The notes: generated by a model not told the origin, from the letters alone. A stretch of 64,000 bases of DNA from Leifsonia sp. ZF2019 (GCF_019924635.1 NZ_CP065037.1:248001-312000), one strand, 5' to 3'; shown: positions 25,274 through 34,705, counted from the first letter of the stretch. A program made the numbers and translations.

Positions 25274-26173
25274 TCAGCCTTTCACCGCGCCGGCCATGAT
25301 GCCGGAGACCAGCTGCCGGCCGGCGAGCACGAAGAGGAGGAGCAGGGGGATGGTGGCGAGCACGGCGCCGGCGAGCACGATCGAGTAGTCGACGTACTTC
25401 GCCGACTGCAGCTGGCTCAGGGCGACCTGCAGGGTCGGGTTCTGCGGCGCGACGAGGAGGGGCCAGAGGTAGTCCGTCCACGCCGTCATGAAGGTGAAGA
25501 GGCCGAGGATCGCCATGGCCGGGCGTGCTGCGGGGACGCCGACGTGCCAGAAGGTGCGGATCATGTTCGCGCCGTCGACGCGGGCGGCCTCGATCAGTTC
25601 GTCCGGGATGACGTCGACGAGGTACTGGCGCATGAAGAACACGCCGAAGGCGGTGACCAGGGTCGGCACGATCACGGCGCCGAGAGTGCCCGTCCAGCCG
25701 AACTGCTTCATGACCATGAAGAGCGGGATGATGCCGAGCTGGGTCGGCACCGCCAGTGTCGCGATCACGAACACCATCAGGCCCTCGCGGCCGCGGAAGC
25801 GCAGCTTGGCGAACGCGTAGCCCGCCAGTGTCGAGAAGAGCACGACCGAGGCGGTGATGACAGTGGAGACGATGAGCGAGTTGCCGAGCGCCTGCCAGAA
25901 CGGCACCGTGCCGAGCACCTCGCCGATGTTCTTCCAGAACTGGCCGCCCGGCAGCAGCGGCGGCCAGGTGGCGGTGAGCACGGTGCTGTCGCTGGATCCG
26001 GCGACGTACGACCACCACAGCGGGTAGGCGCCGCCGACGAAGATGACGAACAGGATGCCGTAGGTGAGGAAGCCGGGGCGGCGATCGATGCCCAGCGCTT
26101 TGCGCTTGGGTGCACGCTGGGGCGCGGGGCGCGGCGACGTGCTCGATGTCGGCCGGGAGGCGGTGGTGGTCAC
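25274..26173 (-). CDS. Sugar ABC permease (MalG type), beta-glucoside operon
   Basis: The protein has 299 residues, with a Ser/Pro/Arg-rich cytoplasmic N-terminus and then about six TM helices. The EAA loop reads LIEAARVDGANMIRTF and the tail GIMAGAVKG. It pairs with the upstream permease for import of a probable beta-glucoside oligosaccharide. The GTG start overlaps the stop of the upstream permease (GTGA). No ATPase is encoded here. Confidence 0.93.
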   Translation of the reverse strand: MTTTASRPTSSTSPRPAPQRAPKRKALGIDRRPGFLTYGILFVIFVGGAYPLWWSYVAGSSDSTVLTATWPPLLPGGQFWKNIGEVLGTVPFWQALGNSLIVSTVITASVVLFSTLAGYAFAKLRFRGREGLMVFVIATLAVPTQLGIIPLFMVMKQFGWTGTLGAVIVPTLVTAFGVFFMRQYLVDVIPDELIEAARVDGANMIRTFWHVGVPAARPAMAILGLFTFMTAWTDYLWPLLVAPQNPTLQVALSQLQSAKYVDYSIVLAGAVLATIPLLLLFVLAGRQLVSGIMAGAVKG

Positions 26174-27303
26174 AGGTTCTTCTCCTCGCTGGCGGCGACC
26201 AGGGTGCGGGCGCCTTCTGCGGTGGGGGCGTCGGGGTCGGCGGAGCCGGATCCGTCTCCGGCTGCGGCTGCGGCGTCGGCGGCCCGGCTGCGCGCCAGGC
26301 GTTTCGCCGTCCGTTTCGTGTGCAGGCGCGCCTCGGTGGAGGCGATCCGCCGCGAGATCAGGAAGTTGAGCAGGCCGAACAGCACGATCAGGAGGAACAG
26401 CATCCACGCGATCGCGGAGGCTTTGCCGAAGTTCTGCCGGTTGAAGGCCATGTCCCAGAGGTAGAGCACGGTGGTCTGGTACTGCCGCTGCGGTCCTCCC
26501 GGGACCGCACTGGACGGGTTGAACAGCTTCGGCTCCGTGAAGATCTGGAGGCCGCCGATGGTCGCCGTGATGATCACGAAGATCATGGTGGGGCGGATGC
26601 TCGGCAGCGTGATCGAGAAGAACCGGCGGAACGACCCGGCGCCGTCGAGGGACGCCGACTCGTGGATGTCGCGCGGCACGGCCTGCATGGCGGCGAGCAG
26701 GATGAGCGCGTTGTAGCCCGTCCAGCGCCAGTTGACCATCGTGGCGATGGCGACGTGGGCCGGGAAGGTCTCCGTCTTCCACATCACCGGGTCGAGGCCG
26801 ACGGCCTGCAGCATGTTGTTGATGAGCCCGTACTTCTCGTCGAACGCGCTCGAGAAGATCAGCGTGACGGCGACGGGGGTGACGACGTAGGGGAGCAGGA
26901 CGCTCATCCGCCAGAAGGTCTTCGCGCGGATGTTCTGGTCCAGGACGGCCGCGATGAAGACGGCGGCGATGAGCTGGGGGATGGCGGAGAGCAGGAAGAT
27001 GCTCACCGTGTTGAAGAGGGAGTTCCAGAAGAACGGGTCCTGCAGCTCGGCGACGTAGTTGCCGAAGCCGACCCATTCGCCGGGGCCGGTGAGGAGGTTC
27101 CACTTGTTGAGCGACACGACGAACGTGTAGATCAGCGGGAACAGCCCGACGAGCCCGAAGAGGACGAAGAACGGCGCCACGTAGAAGTACGGCGACGCCT
27201 TGACGTCGAAGCGGCTGAGCTTCTGCTTGAAGGTGAGCGCCTTGCGCGCATCCCGGTCGCGCCGGACCGCGGTGGCGGTCTCCGGGCGGGTGGCGGTGGT
27301 CAT
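26170..27303 (-). CDS. Sugar ABC permease (MalF type), beta-glucoside operon
   Basis: This 377-residue CUT1 permease has the EAA loop IHESASLDGAGSFRRF. It has a long basic N-terminus and an unusually long Ala/Asp-rich C-terminal tail of about 55 residues after the last membrane segment (AADAAAAAGDGSGSADP). The tail looks disordered and may be clade-specific. Its ATG at 27303 follows the binding-protein gene by about 100 bases, which contain a GC-rich stem-loop. Confidence 0.92.
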   Translation of the reverse strand: MTTATRPETATAVRRDRDARKALTFKQKLSRFDVKASPYFYVAPFFVLFGLVGLFPLIYTFVVSLNKWNLLTGPGEWVGFGNYVAELQDPFFWNSLFNTVSIFLLSAIPQLIAAVFIAAVLDQNIRAKTFWRMSVLLPYVVTPVAVTLIFSSAFDEKYGLINNMLQAVGLDPVMWKTETFPAHVAIATMVNWRWTGYNALILLAAMQAVPRDIHESASLDGAGSFRRFFSITLPSIRPTMIFVIITATIGGLQIFTEPKLFNPSSAVPGGPQRQYQTTVLYLWDMAFNRQNFGKASAIAWMLFLLIVLFGLLNFLISRRIASTEARLHTKRTAKRLARSRAADAAAAAGDGSGSADPDAPTAEGARTLVAASEEKNL

Positions 27304-27358
27304 GCGGTTCTCCGATGAGGTGGGAGGGCGGTGCGGTGGTGGAGGCGGTGCGTGGTGC

Positions 27359-27392
27359 GGGCCCCCGCCGCCGAGGGGAGCGGCGGGGGCCC
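27359..27392 (-). other. Stem-loop between binding-protein and permease genes
   Basis: GGGCCCCCGCC (27359-27369) pairs perfectly with GGCGGGGGCCC (27382-27392) across a 12-nt loop. It lies just after the binding-protein stop, with no T-run, as at the other three sugar ABC loci in this window. It probably limits read-through or stabilises the upstream mRNA. Confidence 0.75.
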
Positions 27393-27404
27393 GGACGGTG
27401 CCTG

Positions 27405-28730
27405 CTACTTGTTGACGACCAGCTGGTTCAGCAGCTTCATCGCGTTGTCCCACGCCTGGTCACCGTTCGCCTTGCCGGAGTCGAGTTCCTGGACGGACGG
27501 GCCGAAGACCTGCGACTGGATGACCGAGTCGTCCGGTCCCTTGTACTGGGCCACGACGCCCTTGGCGCGCTGGGCGAGGATCTCACCGATCGGGGCGTTG
27601 TCGAAGAACTTCGTCAGGTCGCTCTGACCGGTCACGCCGGGGTCGGACTGCGCCGCGGTCACCGACGGGAACGTGCCGGCGGCCTGGAACGTGGCGACCT
27701 GCGACTTCGCGGTGGTCAGCCAGGCGGCGAGCTCGGCCGCCTCCTTCGGGTGCTTCGACTGCTTCGGCACGGTCAGGAACGAGCCGCCCCAGTTGGCCGC
27801 GCCGCCCGGGAACACGTTGGCGAAGTCCCAGCCGGTGTCGGCGCTGCCGCCGCCCGCCTCGACCTGGCCCTTGACGACGCCGAGCATCCAGCCCGGGCAG
27901 ACGAAGGTCGCGAACGAGCCGTCCGTGAACGCCTTGCCCTTGCCCCAGTCCCACTGGGTCTGGTTGGAGGAGAGCCCGGCGGCGGCACCGGCGGCCAGCT
28001 GCCCCCAGAGCGCCTTGAGGTCGGAGTTGTCCTCGATGTTCAGCTTGCCGTCCTTGGTGTAGTAGCCCTCGGGCTGCTGGTTCACCATCGCGTTCCAGAG
28101 GAAGCCGGACTGGTCGTAGAAGGCCTTGCCGGTGGCGGCCTTGTACTGCTCGCCGACCTTGAAGTAGTCCGCCCAGGTGGCGTTGTCGCCGCCGAAGAGC
28201 TTGGCGACGGACTCGCGGTCGCTCGGCAGGCCGGCCGCGGCGAAGAGCTTGCCGTTGTAGCAGAGGCCCTCCGGCCCGATGTCCGTGCCGTAGCCGATGA
28301 TGCGGCCGTCCTTGTCGGTGGCCTGCTTGAGCTTCCAGTCGACCCAGCGGTCCTTGATCTTGTCGGCGCCGTAGTCCTTCAGGTCGTTGAACTGGTCGGA
28401 GACCTGCATGACCTTGGAGAGCCAGCCCTCCTCGACGGCCTGCACATCCGGGAGGCCGCTGCCGGCCGCCTGCTTGGTCTGCCAGTCGGTCAGGGCGTTG
28501 TCACCGGTGTCGATGTTGGTCGCCTTGATCTTGATGTTGGGGTGCTCCTTCTCGTATTCCGAGTAGAGCTTGTCGAAGCCCATCGTGCCGAACGTGGTGA
28601 CGGTCAGCGTGATGGGGTCCGAGCTGCTCCCGCCGTCGCTGCCGCTCGATGAGCAGCCGGCGGCGAGGAGGGCGAAGGACGCGGCGCCGGCAATGGCGGC
28701 CGCGACCTTGGTGCGTCGTGAAAGCTTCAC
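27405..28730 (-). CDS. Sugar ABC transporter binding lipoprotein, beta-glucoside operon
   Basis: This 441-residue secreted lipoprotein has a signal peptide ending in the lipobox LAAGC (Cys near residue 26) and a Ser/Gly-rich linker. The remainder is a class I extracellular solute-binding domain (SBP_bac_1) with ITLTVTTFGTMGFDKLYSEY and YGTDIGPEGLCYNGKLF. It captures an oligosaccharide for the two downstream permeases. The GTG start is preceded by AAGGGAG. The promoter and LacI operators lie upstream at 28774-28878. Confidence 0.92.
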   Translation of the reverse strand: MKLSRRTKVAAAIAGAASFALLAAGCSSSGSDGGSSSDPITLTVTTFGTMGFDKLYSEYEKEHPNIKIKATNIDTGDNALTDWQTKQAAGSGLPDVQAVEEGWLSKVMQVSDQFNDLKDYGADKIKDRWVDWKLKQATDKDGRIIGYGTDIGPEGLCYNGKLFAAAGLPSDRESVAKLFGGDNATWADYFKVGEQYKAATGKAFYDQSGFLWNAMVNQQPEGYYTKDGKLNIEDNSDLKALWGQLAAGAAAGLSSNQTQWDWGKGKAFTDGSFATFVCPGWMLGVVKGQVEAGGGSADTGWDFANVFPGGAANWGGSFLTVPKQSKHPKEAAELAAWLTTAKSQVATFQAAGTFPSVTAAQSDPGVTGQSDLTKFFDNAPIGEILAQRAKGVVAQYKGPDDSVIQSQVFGPSVQELDSGKANGDQAWDNAMKLLNQLVVNK

Positions 28731-29059
28731 GGATCACTCCCTTGTGGTGTGTGCTGGGTCTGATGTGGCGCCGTGAGAGCGCTCTCAGTTCGCGACCGTG
28801 AGAGCGCTCTCACGCGTTGCTGGAGAATCTAGAACGAGTCAGGAGGGGATGTCAAGCCGATCTGTGATCGCGCTCTCACGCCCGGGATTCCGGGGTTTCC
28901 TCCACCGCGGGATTCCGCGGATCTCGGTTGGTCGCGTCGCCGTGCCGTGACCTAATCGTTACCTGATCGACCTCGTGTCCCGGTGGAGGCGCGTCCCGTG
29001 ATCCGACGAGACTGGACACCTCCCCGACGGTCGGGGCGGATGCCGAGGGAGGGGTCAGG
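28731..29059 (-). promoter_or_regulatory. Control region of the beta-glucoside operon: sigma-70 promoter with three LacI sites
   Basis: This 329-base gap holds no gene. On the minus strand a -35 TTGACA (28850-28855) and -10 TAGATT (28826-28831) are 18 bp apart. Two perfect palindromes TGAGAGCGCTCTCA lie downstream of the -10 at 28774-28787 and 28799-28812. A partial copy (28863-28878, GCGCTCTCA half intact) lies upstream of the -35. They resemble the CebR/CelR box of other actinobacteria. The rest, toward the antiporter gene, shows no clear element except GAGGGG before its ATG. Confidence 0.85.
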
Positions 29060-30379
29060 ATGCCCGTCATCATCCTCATCGGCTTCGCCGCGGTCGCGCT
29101 CTGGTCACTGGTCGCCCACCGCTTCGAGCGCGTCGGGATCGCAGGTCCTGCCGGCCTCGCCGCCCTCGGCGCCCTGGTCGTCATCCCCGGCGTCCCTGCG
29201 TTCACCGCAGCCATCGACAGCGACGTGTCCGAGCACGTGGTCGAGCTCATCCTGGCCGTCCTGCTGTTCGTCGACGCCTGTGAGGTCCGCGGCGGGCTGT
29301 TCGGCGGGGAGGGGCGCTCGCTCGCGCGTCTCGTCCTCATCGCCCTGCCGCTCTCGTTGGTCCTGGTCGTCCTCGTCGGCGTGTGGCTGCTGCCGCAGAT
29401 CGGCGTGTTCGTGCTCATCGTCATCGCCTGCGTCCTGATGCCGACCGACTTCGCCCCGGCCACGGCCCTGCTGCGCTCGGAGCGCATCCCGGCCCGTGTG
29501 CGCCGCATCCTCAACGTCGAGAGCGGCTACAACGATGGTCTCATCTCGCCGGTGTTCGGGATCTCGCTGGCCATCGCCGTCGCGCTTCCCACTCTCATCC
29601 GCATCGCCGAGTCCGGCTCCGAGGCGTCCGGGGACGAGGCGCAGCTGGAGAAGAACATCACCGACCTCCTGCAGGCGTTCTTCGGCGCCGTGCCCGCGAC
29701 GGCCATCGCCATCCTGATCGGCGTGCTCCTCGGCGGCACGCTGGGTCTCCTCACCCGCTGGGCCGCGCGCCGCGGCTGGGCCGACGCCACCGGCATCCGA
29801 TTCGTCACCCTGCTGACCCCGCTGCTCGCCTTCGGGATCGCGACCGTGCACGAGCTCGCCGCCAACGGCTTCGTCGCGGCGTTCGTCGCCGGCGTCATCT
29901 ACCGCGTCGCGCGCACCAGGCGCACGGAGCTCGACGCTGTCCCGCACACCGAGCTCCTGCTGGTCGAGGAGGTCAGCGCGGTCGCGGCGAACTTCGTCTG
30001 GTTCATCCTCGGCGGGATGACGACCGCGGTGATCGTGGACGGCATCGACTGGCGGCTGCTCGTCGTCGCCGTCCTGGCCCTCACCGTCTTCCGTGCGGTG
30101 CCCGTCTACATCGCGATGCTCGGCTCGTCCGTCGGCTGGAGGGATCGCACCTTCCTCGGGCTGCTGGGACCGCGCGGCACGGCGTCGATCGTGTTCGGTC
30201 TCCTGGCCTTCAATCAGCTGCCGGAATCCGTCAGTGGCGATGTGCTGAGCGTGACCGTGTTGACCGTCGTGGGCAGCATCCTGCTCCACGGCGTCGCCGC
30301 ACCATTCGCCCTGCGGAGGATCGTGCCGGCGGCGGCGACGACGGCCGCCGTCCCGGAGGACGACGGCCGTCGTGGGTGA
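29060..30379 (+). CDS. CPA1-type sodium/proton antiporter
   Basis: This 439-residue integral membrane protein of the cation:proton antiporter family has about 12 TM helices. The ion-binding region is VLMPTDFAPATALL, and ILNVESGYNDGLISP carries the conserved Glu-Ser-Asn-Asp pattern. GPRGTASIVFGLLA in the late part is another family mark. The N-terminus begins directly with a membrane helix. It exports Na+ or K+ for protons, for pH and salt balance; the ion is not certain. A GAGGGG site precedes the ATG. It is monocistronic. Confidence 0.9.
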   Translation: MPVIILIGFAAVALWSLVAHRFERVGIAGPAGLAALGALVVIPGVPAFTAAIDSDVSEHVVELILAVLLFVDACEVRGGLFGGEGRSLARLVLIALPLSLVLVVLVGVWLLPQIGVFVLIVIACVLMPTDFAPATALLRSERIPARVRRILNVESGYNDGLISPVFGISLAIAVALPTLIRIAESGSEASGDEAQLEKNITDLLQAFFGAVPATAIAILIGVLLGGTLGLLTRWAARRGWADATGIRFVTLLTPLLAFGIATVHELAANGFVAAFVAGVIYRVARTRRTELDAVPHTELLLVEEVSAVAANFVWFILGGMTTAVIVDGIDWRLLVVAVLALTVFRAVPVYIAMLGSSVGWRDRTFLGLLGPRGTASIVFGLLAFNQLPESVSGDVLSVTVLTVVGSILLHGVAAPFALRRIVPAAATTAAVPEDDGRRG

Positions 30380-30394
30380 GGCGCAGGCGCCCGG

Positions 30395-32527
30395 CTACTC
30401 GCCGGCAGAGGTCTGCGGGCGCTGAGCCCGCAGGGACGCGGTGTCCGCGCCCGGTTCGATCAGCGCGCCGACCTCGGCGGCCGCGCGGCTGGCGAGGATG
30501 CCGACATCCTCGTCCTCCTCCTCGCGGCGCGCGGCGGCGTCCTTCTCCGCGGCGTCGTCCGCGGCCTCCTGCAGTGCGGACTTCGCGCGCAGCGGCGGGG
30601 TCTTGAAGAACCACGTCAGCACGAAGGCGATCAGCACGACCATCAGAGCCACCCAGTAGACCTCGACCGCGGACGCGTTGAAGCCCACGAGGAACGGCTT
30701 CGACAGGCGCGGGTCGGCGTCGTTCAGGAACGACGTGTCGTCGAGGTTGCCACTGCCGGCGTTCGCGCTGGTCGACTTCTTGAGGGTGCTGGACAGGCTC
30801 GGCGCGACGGAGTCGACGAAGTTCTGACGGACGGTGTCGTTCGAGAAGTCCAGCGTGACGGTCCCGTCGGGAGCGACGGACGCGTACGGGGCCTTCGCCG
30901 TGATCGCAGCACCCGCGGCCGCGGTCGCCTTCTCGACGGCTGCGGTCGTCGCCTGCTCCTGCGCGGCGGCCGGGATCTGGCCGGCCGCCACCGCGTCGGC
31001 GACAGCCTGCTTGGCGGCGTCCTGCGCCTTGGTGACGTTGGCCTGGATGCCGGACGTGGTCTTGTCGGTCAGCTCGGAGACGATCTTGTCGTAGCTCTGC
31101 TCCATGATCTTCTTGTTCTCGGGAGCCTGTGCGACCGACGGGTCGAGGGCCGCGTTCAATGCGCTGTTCAGCGTCGGCTCATCCGCGAGGGACGTCTTGA
31201 CGTTGCCCGGCATGACCGTGAAGAGCAAGGAGAGCAGCACCGCGGTGCCCAGCGTCCCACCGATCTGACGGAAGAAGGTGGAGGCACTGGTCGCCACGCC
31301 CATGTCGCGCACGCCGACCGAGTTCTGGCTGGCGATGGTCAGGGTCTGCATCAGCTGGCCGAGACCGAGGCCGATCAGCAGCATGGCACCGGCGATGAAC
31401 CAGTACGACCCGTCGTACTTGACGAAGGTCAGGTAGAAGAATCCGCCGCTGAGCAGCGCGGTGCCGATGATCGGGAACTGGCGGTAGTGGCCGGTGCGGG
31501 CGATGATCTGACCGGAGGCGATCGAGGAGATCATCAGGCCGAGGATCATCGGGAGCATCTGCAGACCCGACTCGGTCGGCGTCGCGCCGAGCACCAGCTG
31601 CAGGTAGAGCGGGAGGGTCAGCATGGCGCCGAACATCCCGAAGCCGACGAACACGCCGATGACGGTGGCCATCGAGAAGGTGTTCGAGCGGAACAGCTTC
31701 AGCGGGATAAGCGCGTCGTCCTTCATCGTCCTCTCGATGAGGATGAAGGCCACGACGCCGACCGCTCCGATCACGTAGCAGGCGATGGCCCCGGCGCTGT
31801 CCCAACCCCAGTCACGACCCTCTTCGGCGACGAGCAGCAGGGGGACGAGGGCGACCACGACGGCTGTCGCGCCCCACCAGTCGATCCGTGCGGAGCCGCG
31901 GGCGTGCTTGGGCAGGTGCAGGAAGCGCAGCACCATCGCCAGCGCGATGAGGCCGATCGGCACGTTGACGAGGAACACCCAGCGCCATCCGGCGATCCAG
32001 AGGATCTGGTCCGCGCCGGCGAACAGGCCGCCGACCAGCGGGCCGATGAGGCTCGAGATGCCGAAGACGGCGAGGAAGTAGCCCTGGTACTTGGCGCGCT
32101 CGCGGGGGGCGAGCATGTCGCCCATGATCGCGAGCGGCATCGACATCAGGCCGCCGGCGCCGAGGCCCTGGATGGCGCGGAACGCGGCCAGCTCGACCAT
32201 CGAGGTCGAGAAGGAGGCGAGGATCGAGCCGATGATGAAGACGACGATCGCGAAGATGAACAGCGGGCGCCGGCCGAAGATGTCGGAGAGCTTGCCGTAG
32301 ATCGGCGTCGCGATCGTGGAGACGATCAGGTAGGCCGTGGTCACCCACGCCTGCTGGCTCAGGCCGTGCAGGTCGTCGCCGATGGTGCGGATGGCCGTGC
32401 CGACGACCGTCTGGTCGAGGGCCGAGAGGAACATGCCGGCCATGAGACCGAAGATCACGAAGAGGATCTGTCGGTGCGACATGATCGGTTGGGGTGCGGG
32501 CGGGGCCGCTGGGGCAGTGCTGGACAT
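30395..32527 (-). CDS. DHA2-family MFS multidrug exporter with large external insert
   Basis: This 710-residue EmrB/QacA-type exporter has 14 TM helices. Motif D1 is near residue 35 (LDQTVVGTAIRTIGDDL), motif A is GKLSDIFGRRP, and motif C is around GISSLIGPLVGG. The last two membrane segments are separated by an Ala/Thr/Asp-rich insert of about 180 residues (about 440-620), probably outside the membrane. The C-terminal tail is long, charged and cytoplasmic. The ATG at 32527 has GGAG upstream. A perfect palindrome lies 48 bases before the start and may bind its repressor, which is not encoded nearby. Confidence 0.9.
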   Translation of the reverse strand: MSSTAPAAPPAPQPIMSHRQILFVIFGLMAGMFLSALDQTVVGTAIRTIGDDLHGLSQQAWVTTAYLIVSTIATPIYGKLSDIFGRRPLFIFAIVVFIIGSILASFSTSMVELAAFRAIQGLGAGGLMSMPLAIMGDMLAPRERAKYQGYFLAVFGISSLIGPLVGGLFAGADQILWIAGWRWVFLVNVPIGLIALAMVLRFLHLPKHARGSARIDWWGATAVVVALVPLLLVAEEGRDWGWDSAGAIACYVIGAVGVVAFILIERTMKDDALIPLKLFRSNTFSMATVIGVFVGFGMFGAMLTLPLYLQLVLGATPTESGLQMLPMILGLMISSIASGQIIARTGHYRQFPIIGTALLSGGFFYLTFVKYDGSYWFIAGAMLLIGLGLGQLMQTLTIASQNSVGVRDMGVATSASTFFRQIGGTLGTAVLLSLLFTVMPGNVKTSLADEPTLNSALNAALDPSVAQAPENKKIMEQSYDKIVSELTDKTTSGIQANVTKAQDAAKQAVADAVAAGQIPAAAQEQATTAAVEKATAAAGAAITAKAPYASVAPDGTVTLDFSNDTVRQNFVDSVAPSLSSTLKKSTSANAGSGNLDDTSFLNDADPRLSKPFLVGFNASAVEVYWVALMVVLIAFVLTWFFKTPPLRAKSALQEAADDAAEKDAAARREEEDEDVGILASRAAAEVGALIEPGADTASLRAQRPQTSAGE

Positions 32528-32831
32528 TGAACTCCGAGTCGAGAGTCGAGGAGGGGACGCCCGGCGCTCGGGCGTCACACCGGTGTGAGAGTCGTGAAGA
32601 TTTTTGCGGAGAGTGCAAAGTTACACCCGGTGCGCGTCTTTCGGCAACGCGCCGAGGCCCGACCGGGGCGGGTTCGCCACGGGCGAACGTCCGCCCGCGA
32701 TCCCCGGGATGACGCGGATCTCCTCGGAAGCTGCGCCAGATGACACCCCCCGTCCAGGTGGCACATAGGGAGGAGGCGTAGCGTGGAAGCTACCCGAACC
32801 CGTCCCCCTCCGAATCCCCTCCGAAGGATGT
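32528..32831. promoter_or_regulatory. Divergent control region with perfect palindrome TCACACCGGTGTGA
   Basis: This 304-base gap between the divergent MFS pump and amidase-domain lipoprotein genes holds no gene. A perfect 14-bp palindrome TCACACCGGTGTGA is at 32575-32588. A related imperfect copy, TTACACCCGGTGCG, lies about 45 bases further at 32623-32636. These are candidate operators, perhaps TetR-type, for the pump. Short direct repeats of GAGTCGAG lie near the pump start. GAAGGA precedes the lipoprotein ATG. Confidence 0.6.
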
Positions 32832-33740
32832 ATGAGTTCTCTCAGCTCCTCCCCTCGTCTCCGCCTCCGACGCGTCTCCCTCGTCGCCGTCGCAGCCGCC
32901 GCTGCGCTCCTCTTCACCGGCTGCGCGGGCGAGCCCTCCGTCGCGACCAAAGCCCTGGCCGGTGCGGCCGAGAAGTCGACCCCGCGCACCGCGAGCGTCT
33001 CCGCGGTCGAGCCCGCCGCGGGGAGCGTCTCCGGCGGGACCGTCACCCTCACCGGTTCGAACCTCCAGAATGTGGCGAGCGTGCAGATCGGCGGCCAGCC
33101 CGCCGCGGTCACCGCCACCACCGCAGACGCGGTCACGGTAGCCGTCCCGGCCGCGCAGAGCTTCGCCGCGGGTGCCGTGCCGATCGCGGTGACCGACAAG
33201 TCGGGCAAGCCGGTCGCGACCGATGGCAAGACGTACGACTACCAGGTGCAGACCCCGGTCGACAAACAGCTCGCGTACGCCATGACCTATTGGAAGAACT
33301 ACAACTCGGCCGAGTGGGGCGACCTCAACTCGGTGGGAGGCGACTGCGCCAACTTCGTCAGCCAGACCCTCATCGCTCGCGGCTGGACCATGAACGCCGA
33401 CTGGTACAACAAGGACGCCGCCGCCGACTGGAGCCCGGCCTGGGGGTACGTGCCCTCGATGGACCAGTACTTCAGCGAGAACGCCGCGGCCCTCGGTCTG
33501 ACCGAGTACTCCTTCGACCAGCGGGACAAGATCAAGGTCGGCGACATCGTGATGTTCGACTGGAACGACAACGACTCGCTCGACCACGTGCAGATCGTCT
33601 CGGCCGTCGAGCACGTGAACGGCCAGATCAAGATCAAGATGGTCGGGCACAACGAGGACACCGACTACCGCGACCTCGACACCACCATCACGGTCGACCA
33701 CCCGGGCGCGATCGGCCACTTCTGGAGCCTCTCGAAGTAG
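32832..33740 (+). CDS. Lipoprotein with IPT/TIG and putative amidase (Amidase_6) domains
   Basis: The protein has 302 residues. The lipobox LFTGC places the lipid-modified Cys at residue 31. An IPT/TIG Ig-like domain covers about residues 55-130 (SVSGGTVTLTGSNLQNVASV). A papain-fold amidase domain follows from about 140, with the probable catalytic Cys in GGDCANFVSQTL and His in DHVQIVSAV. The family is often linked to cell-wall peptides, but activity is not demonstrated. GAAGGA precedes the ATG. It is followed on the same strand by a D,D-carboxypeptidase gene, suggesting a wall-remodelling pair. Confidence 0.85.
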   Translation: MSSLSSSPRLRLRRVSLVAVAAAAALLFTGCAGEPSVATKALAGAAEKSTPRTASVSAVEPAAGSVSGGTVTLTGSNLQNVASVQIGGQPAAVTATTADAVTVAVPAAQSFAAGAVPIAVTDKSGKPVATDGKTYDYQVQTPVDKQLAYAMTYWKNYNSAEWGDLNSVGGDCANFVSQTLIARGWTMNADWYNKDAAADWSPAWGYVPSMDQYFSENAAALGLTEYSFDQRDKIKVGDIVMFDWNDNDSLDHVQIVSAVEHVNGQIKIKMVGHNEDTDYRDLDTTITVDHPGAIGHFWSLSK

Positions 33741-33813
33741 TCCGTTCGCGGGGCGGCGCGGTTCGCAGCCGGCCGTACACCGTCCGGTCGGCGGGACGGG
33801 CTATGCTCAGCCC

Positions 33814-34659
33814 GTGACCATGGGGGGAGCCCGGCTGCGGGCGACGACGATGGGCGTCGGCCTGGTCGGCGGCGCCCTCGCGGTGCTGCTCGCCCTCGGC
33901 GGCTGCGCGGCCGAGCCGAGCGTCGACGCGGGCGCCCGCGGTGGGGGCCACAGTCCGACGGAGCATCCGCACACCCCGCCGCCCACGCCCGATGCCATCC
34001 CGAAGCACCGCCCCGTGCCGTCGGCGGCGCCACCGCCGCAGAGCGTGGGCTTCGACGCGACCGCCCAGTCCGTCGACGACCCCGTGAGCACCTGGGTCGT
34101 GGTGAACAAGCCGCGTGCCCTCCAGCCGATCGGCTTCGTCCCGCCGGACCTGGTCTACCCCGACGTCACATACGTCAACCGCCAGCCCATGCGCCAGCCG
34201 GTCGCCGACGCACTGGTCGCGATGTTCCAGGCGGGCAAGCAGGAGGCCGGCCTCGACTTCTCGGTGCAGAGCGCCTACCGCTCCTTCGACTCCCAGACGC
34301 GGGTCTACGACGACGACGTCGCCCGCAACGGTCAGGATTTCGCCGACACGGACACCGCCCGTCCGGGCCACAGCGAGCACCAGACCGGTCTCGCCGTCGA
34401 CATCAGCGCCGTTCCGGCGAAGTGCTCCCTCGCGGCCTGCTTCGGCGAGACGCCGCAGGGTGTCTGGCTGGCGGCGAACGCCTGGCGGTTCGGCTTCCTC
34501 CTGCGGTATCCGGCCGACAAGGTGGAGGTGACCGGATTCACCTACGAGCCGTGGCACTTCCGGTTCGTCGGCGTGCCGCTCGCGACGCAGCTGCACGCGA
34601 CCGGCGTCACGACGCTCGAGGAGTTCTTCCACTGCGACGGCGGCACGCGGTACCACTGA
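33814..34659 (+). CDS. D-alanyl-D-alanine carboxypeptidase lipoprotein (M15B, VanY type)
   Basis: The protein has 281 residues. The lipobox ALGGC puts the lipid Cys at residue 31, followed by a Pro/His-rich linker. The VanY domain has SAYRSFDSQ, then zinc ligands in GHSEHQTGLAVDIS (His and Asp) and EPWHFRF (His), with catalytic Glu before WH. It trims the terminal D-Ala from peptidoglycan peptides on the outer membrane face. The GTG at 33814 is 6 nt after TATGCT (leaderless pattern). Confidence 0.92.
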   Translation: MTMGGARLRATTMGVGLVGGALAVLLALGGCAAEPSVDAGARGGGHSPTEHPHTPPPTPDAIPKHRPVPSAAPPPQSVGFDATAQSVDDPVSTWVVVNKPRALQPIGFVPPDLVYPDVTYVNRQPMRQPVADALVAMFQAGKQEAGLDFSVQSAYRSFDSQTRVYDDDVARNGQDFADTDTARPGHSEHQTGLAVDISAVPAKCSLAACFGETPQGVWLAANAWRFGFLLRYPADKVEVTGFTYEPWHFRFVGVPLATQLHATGVTTLEEFFHCDGGTRYH

Positions 34660-34705
34660 CACGCACGTGGCGGGCATCCTCGTGCGCCGCGGCCGGGCGG
34701 CGGCC

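Noticed and set aside
30335..30375. ACGACGGCCG/CGGCCGTCGT stem at the end of the antiporter gene as a terminator
   Set aside because: It lies mostly within codons, has no T-run, and GC-rich self-complementarity is common here.
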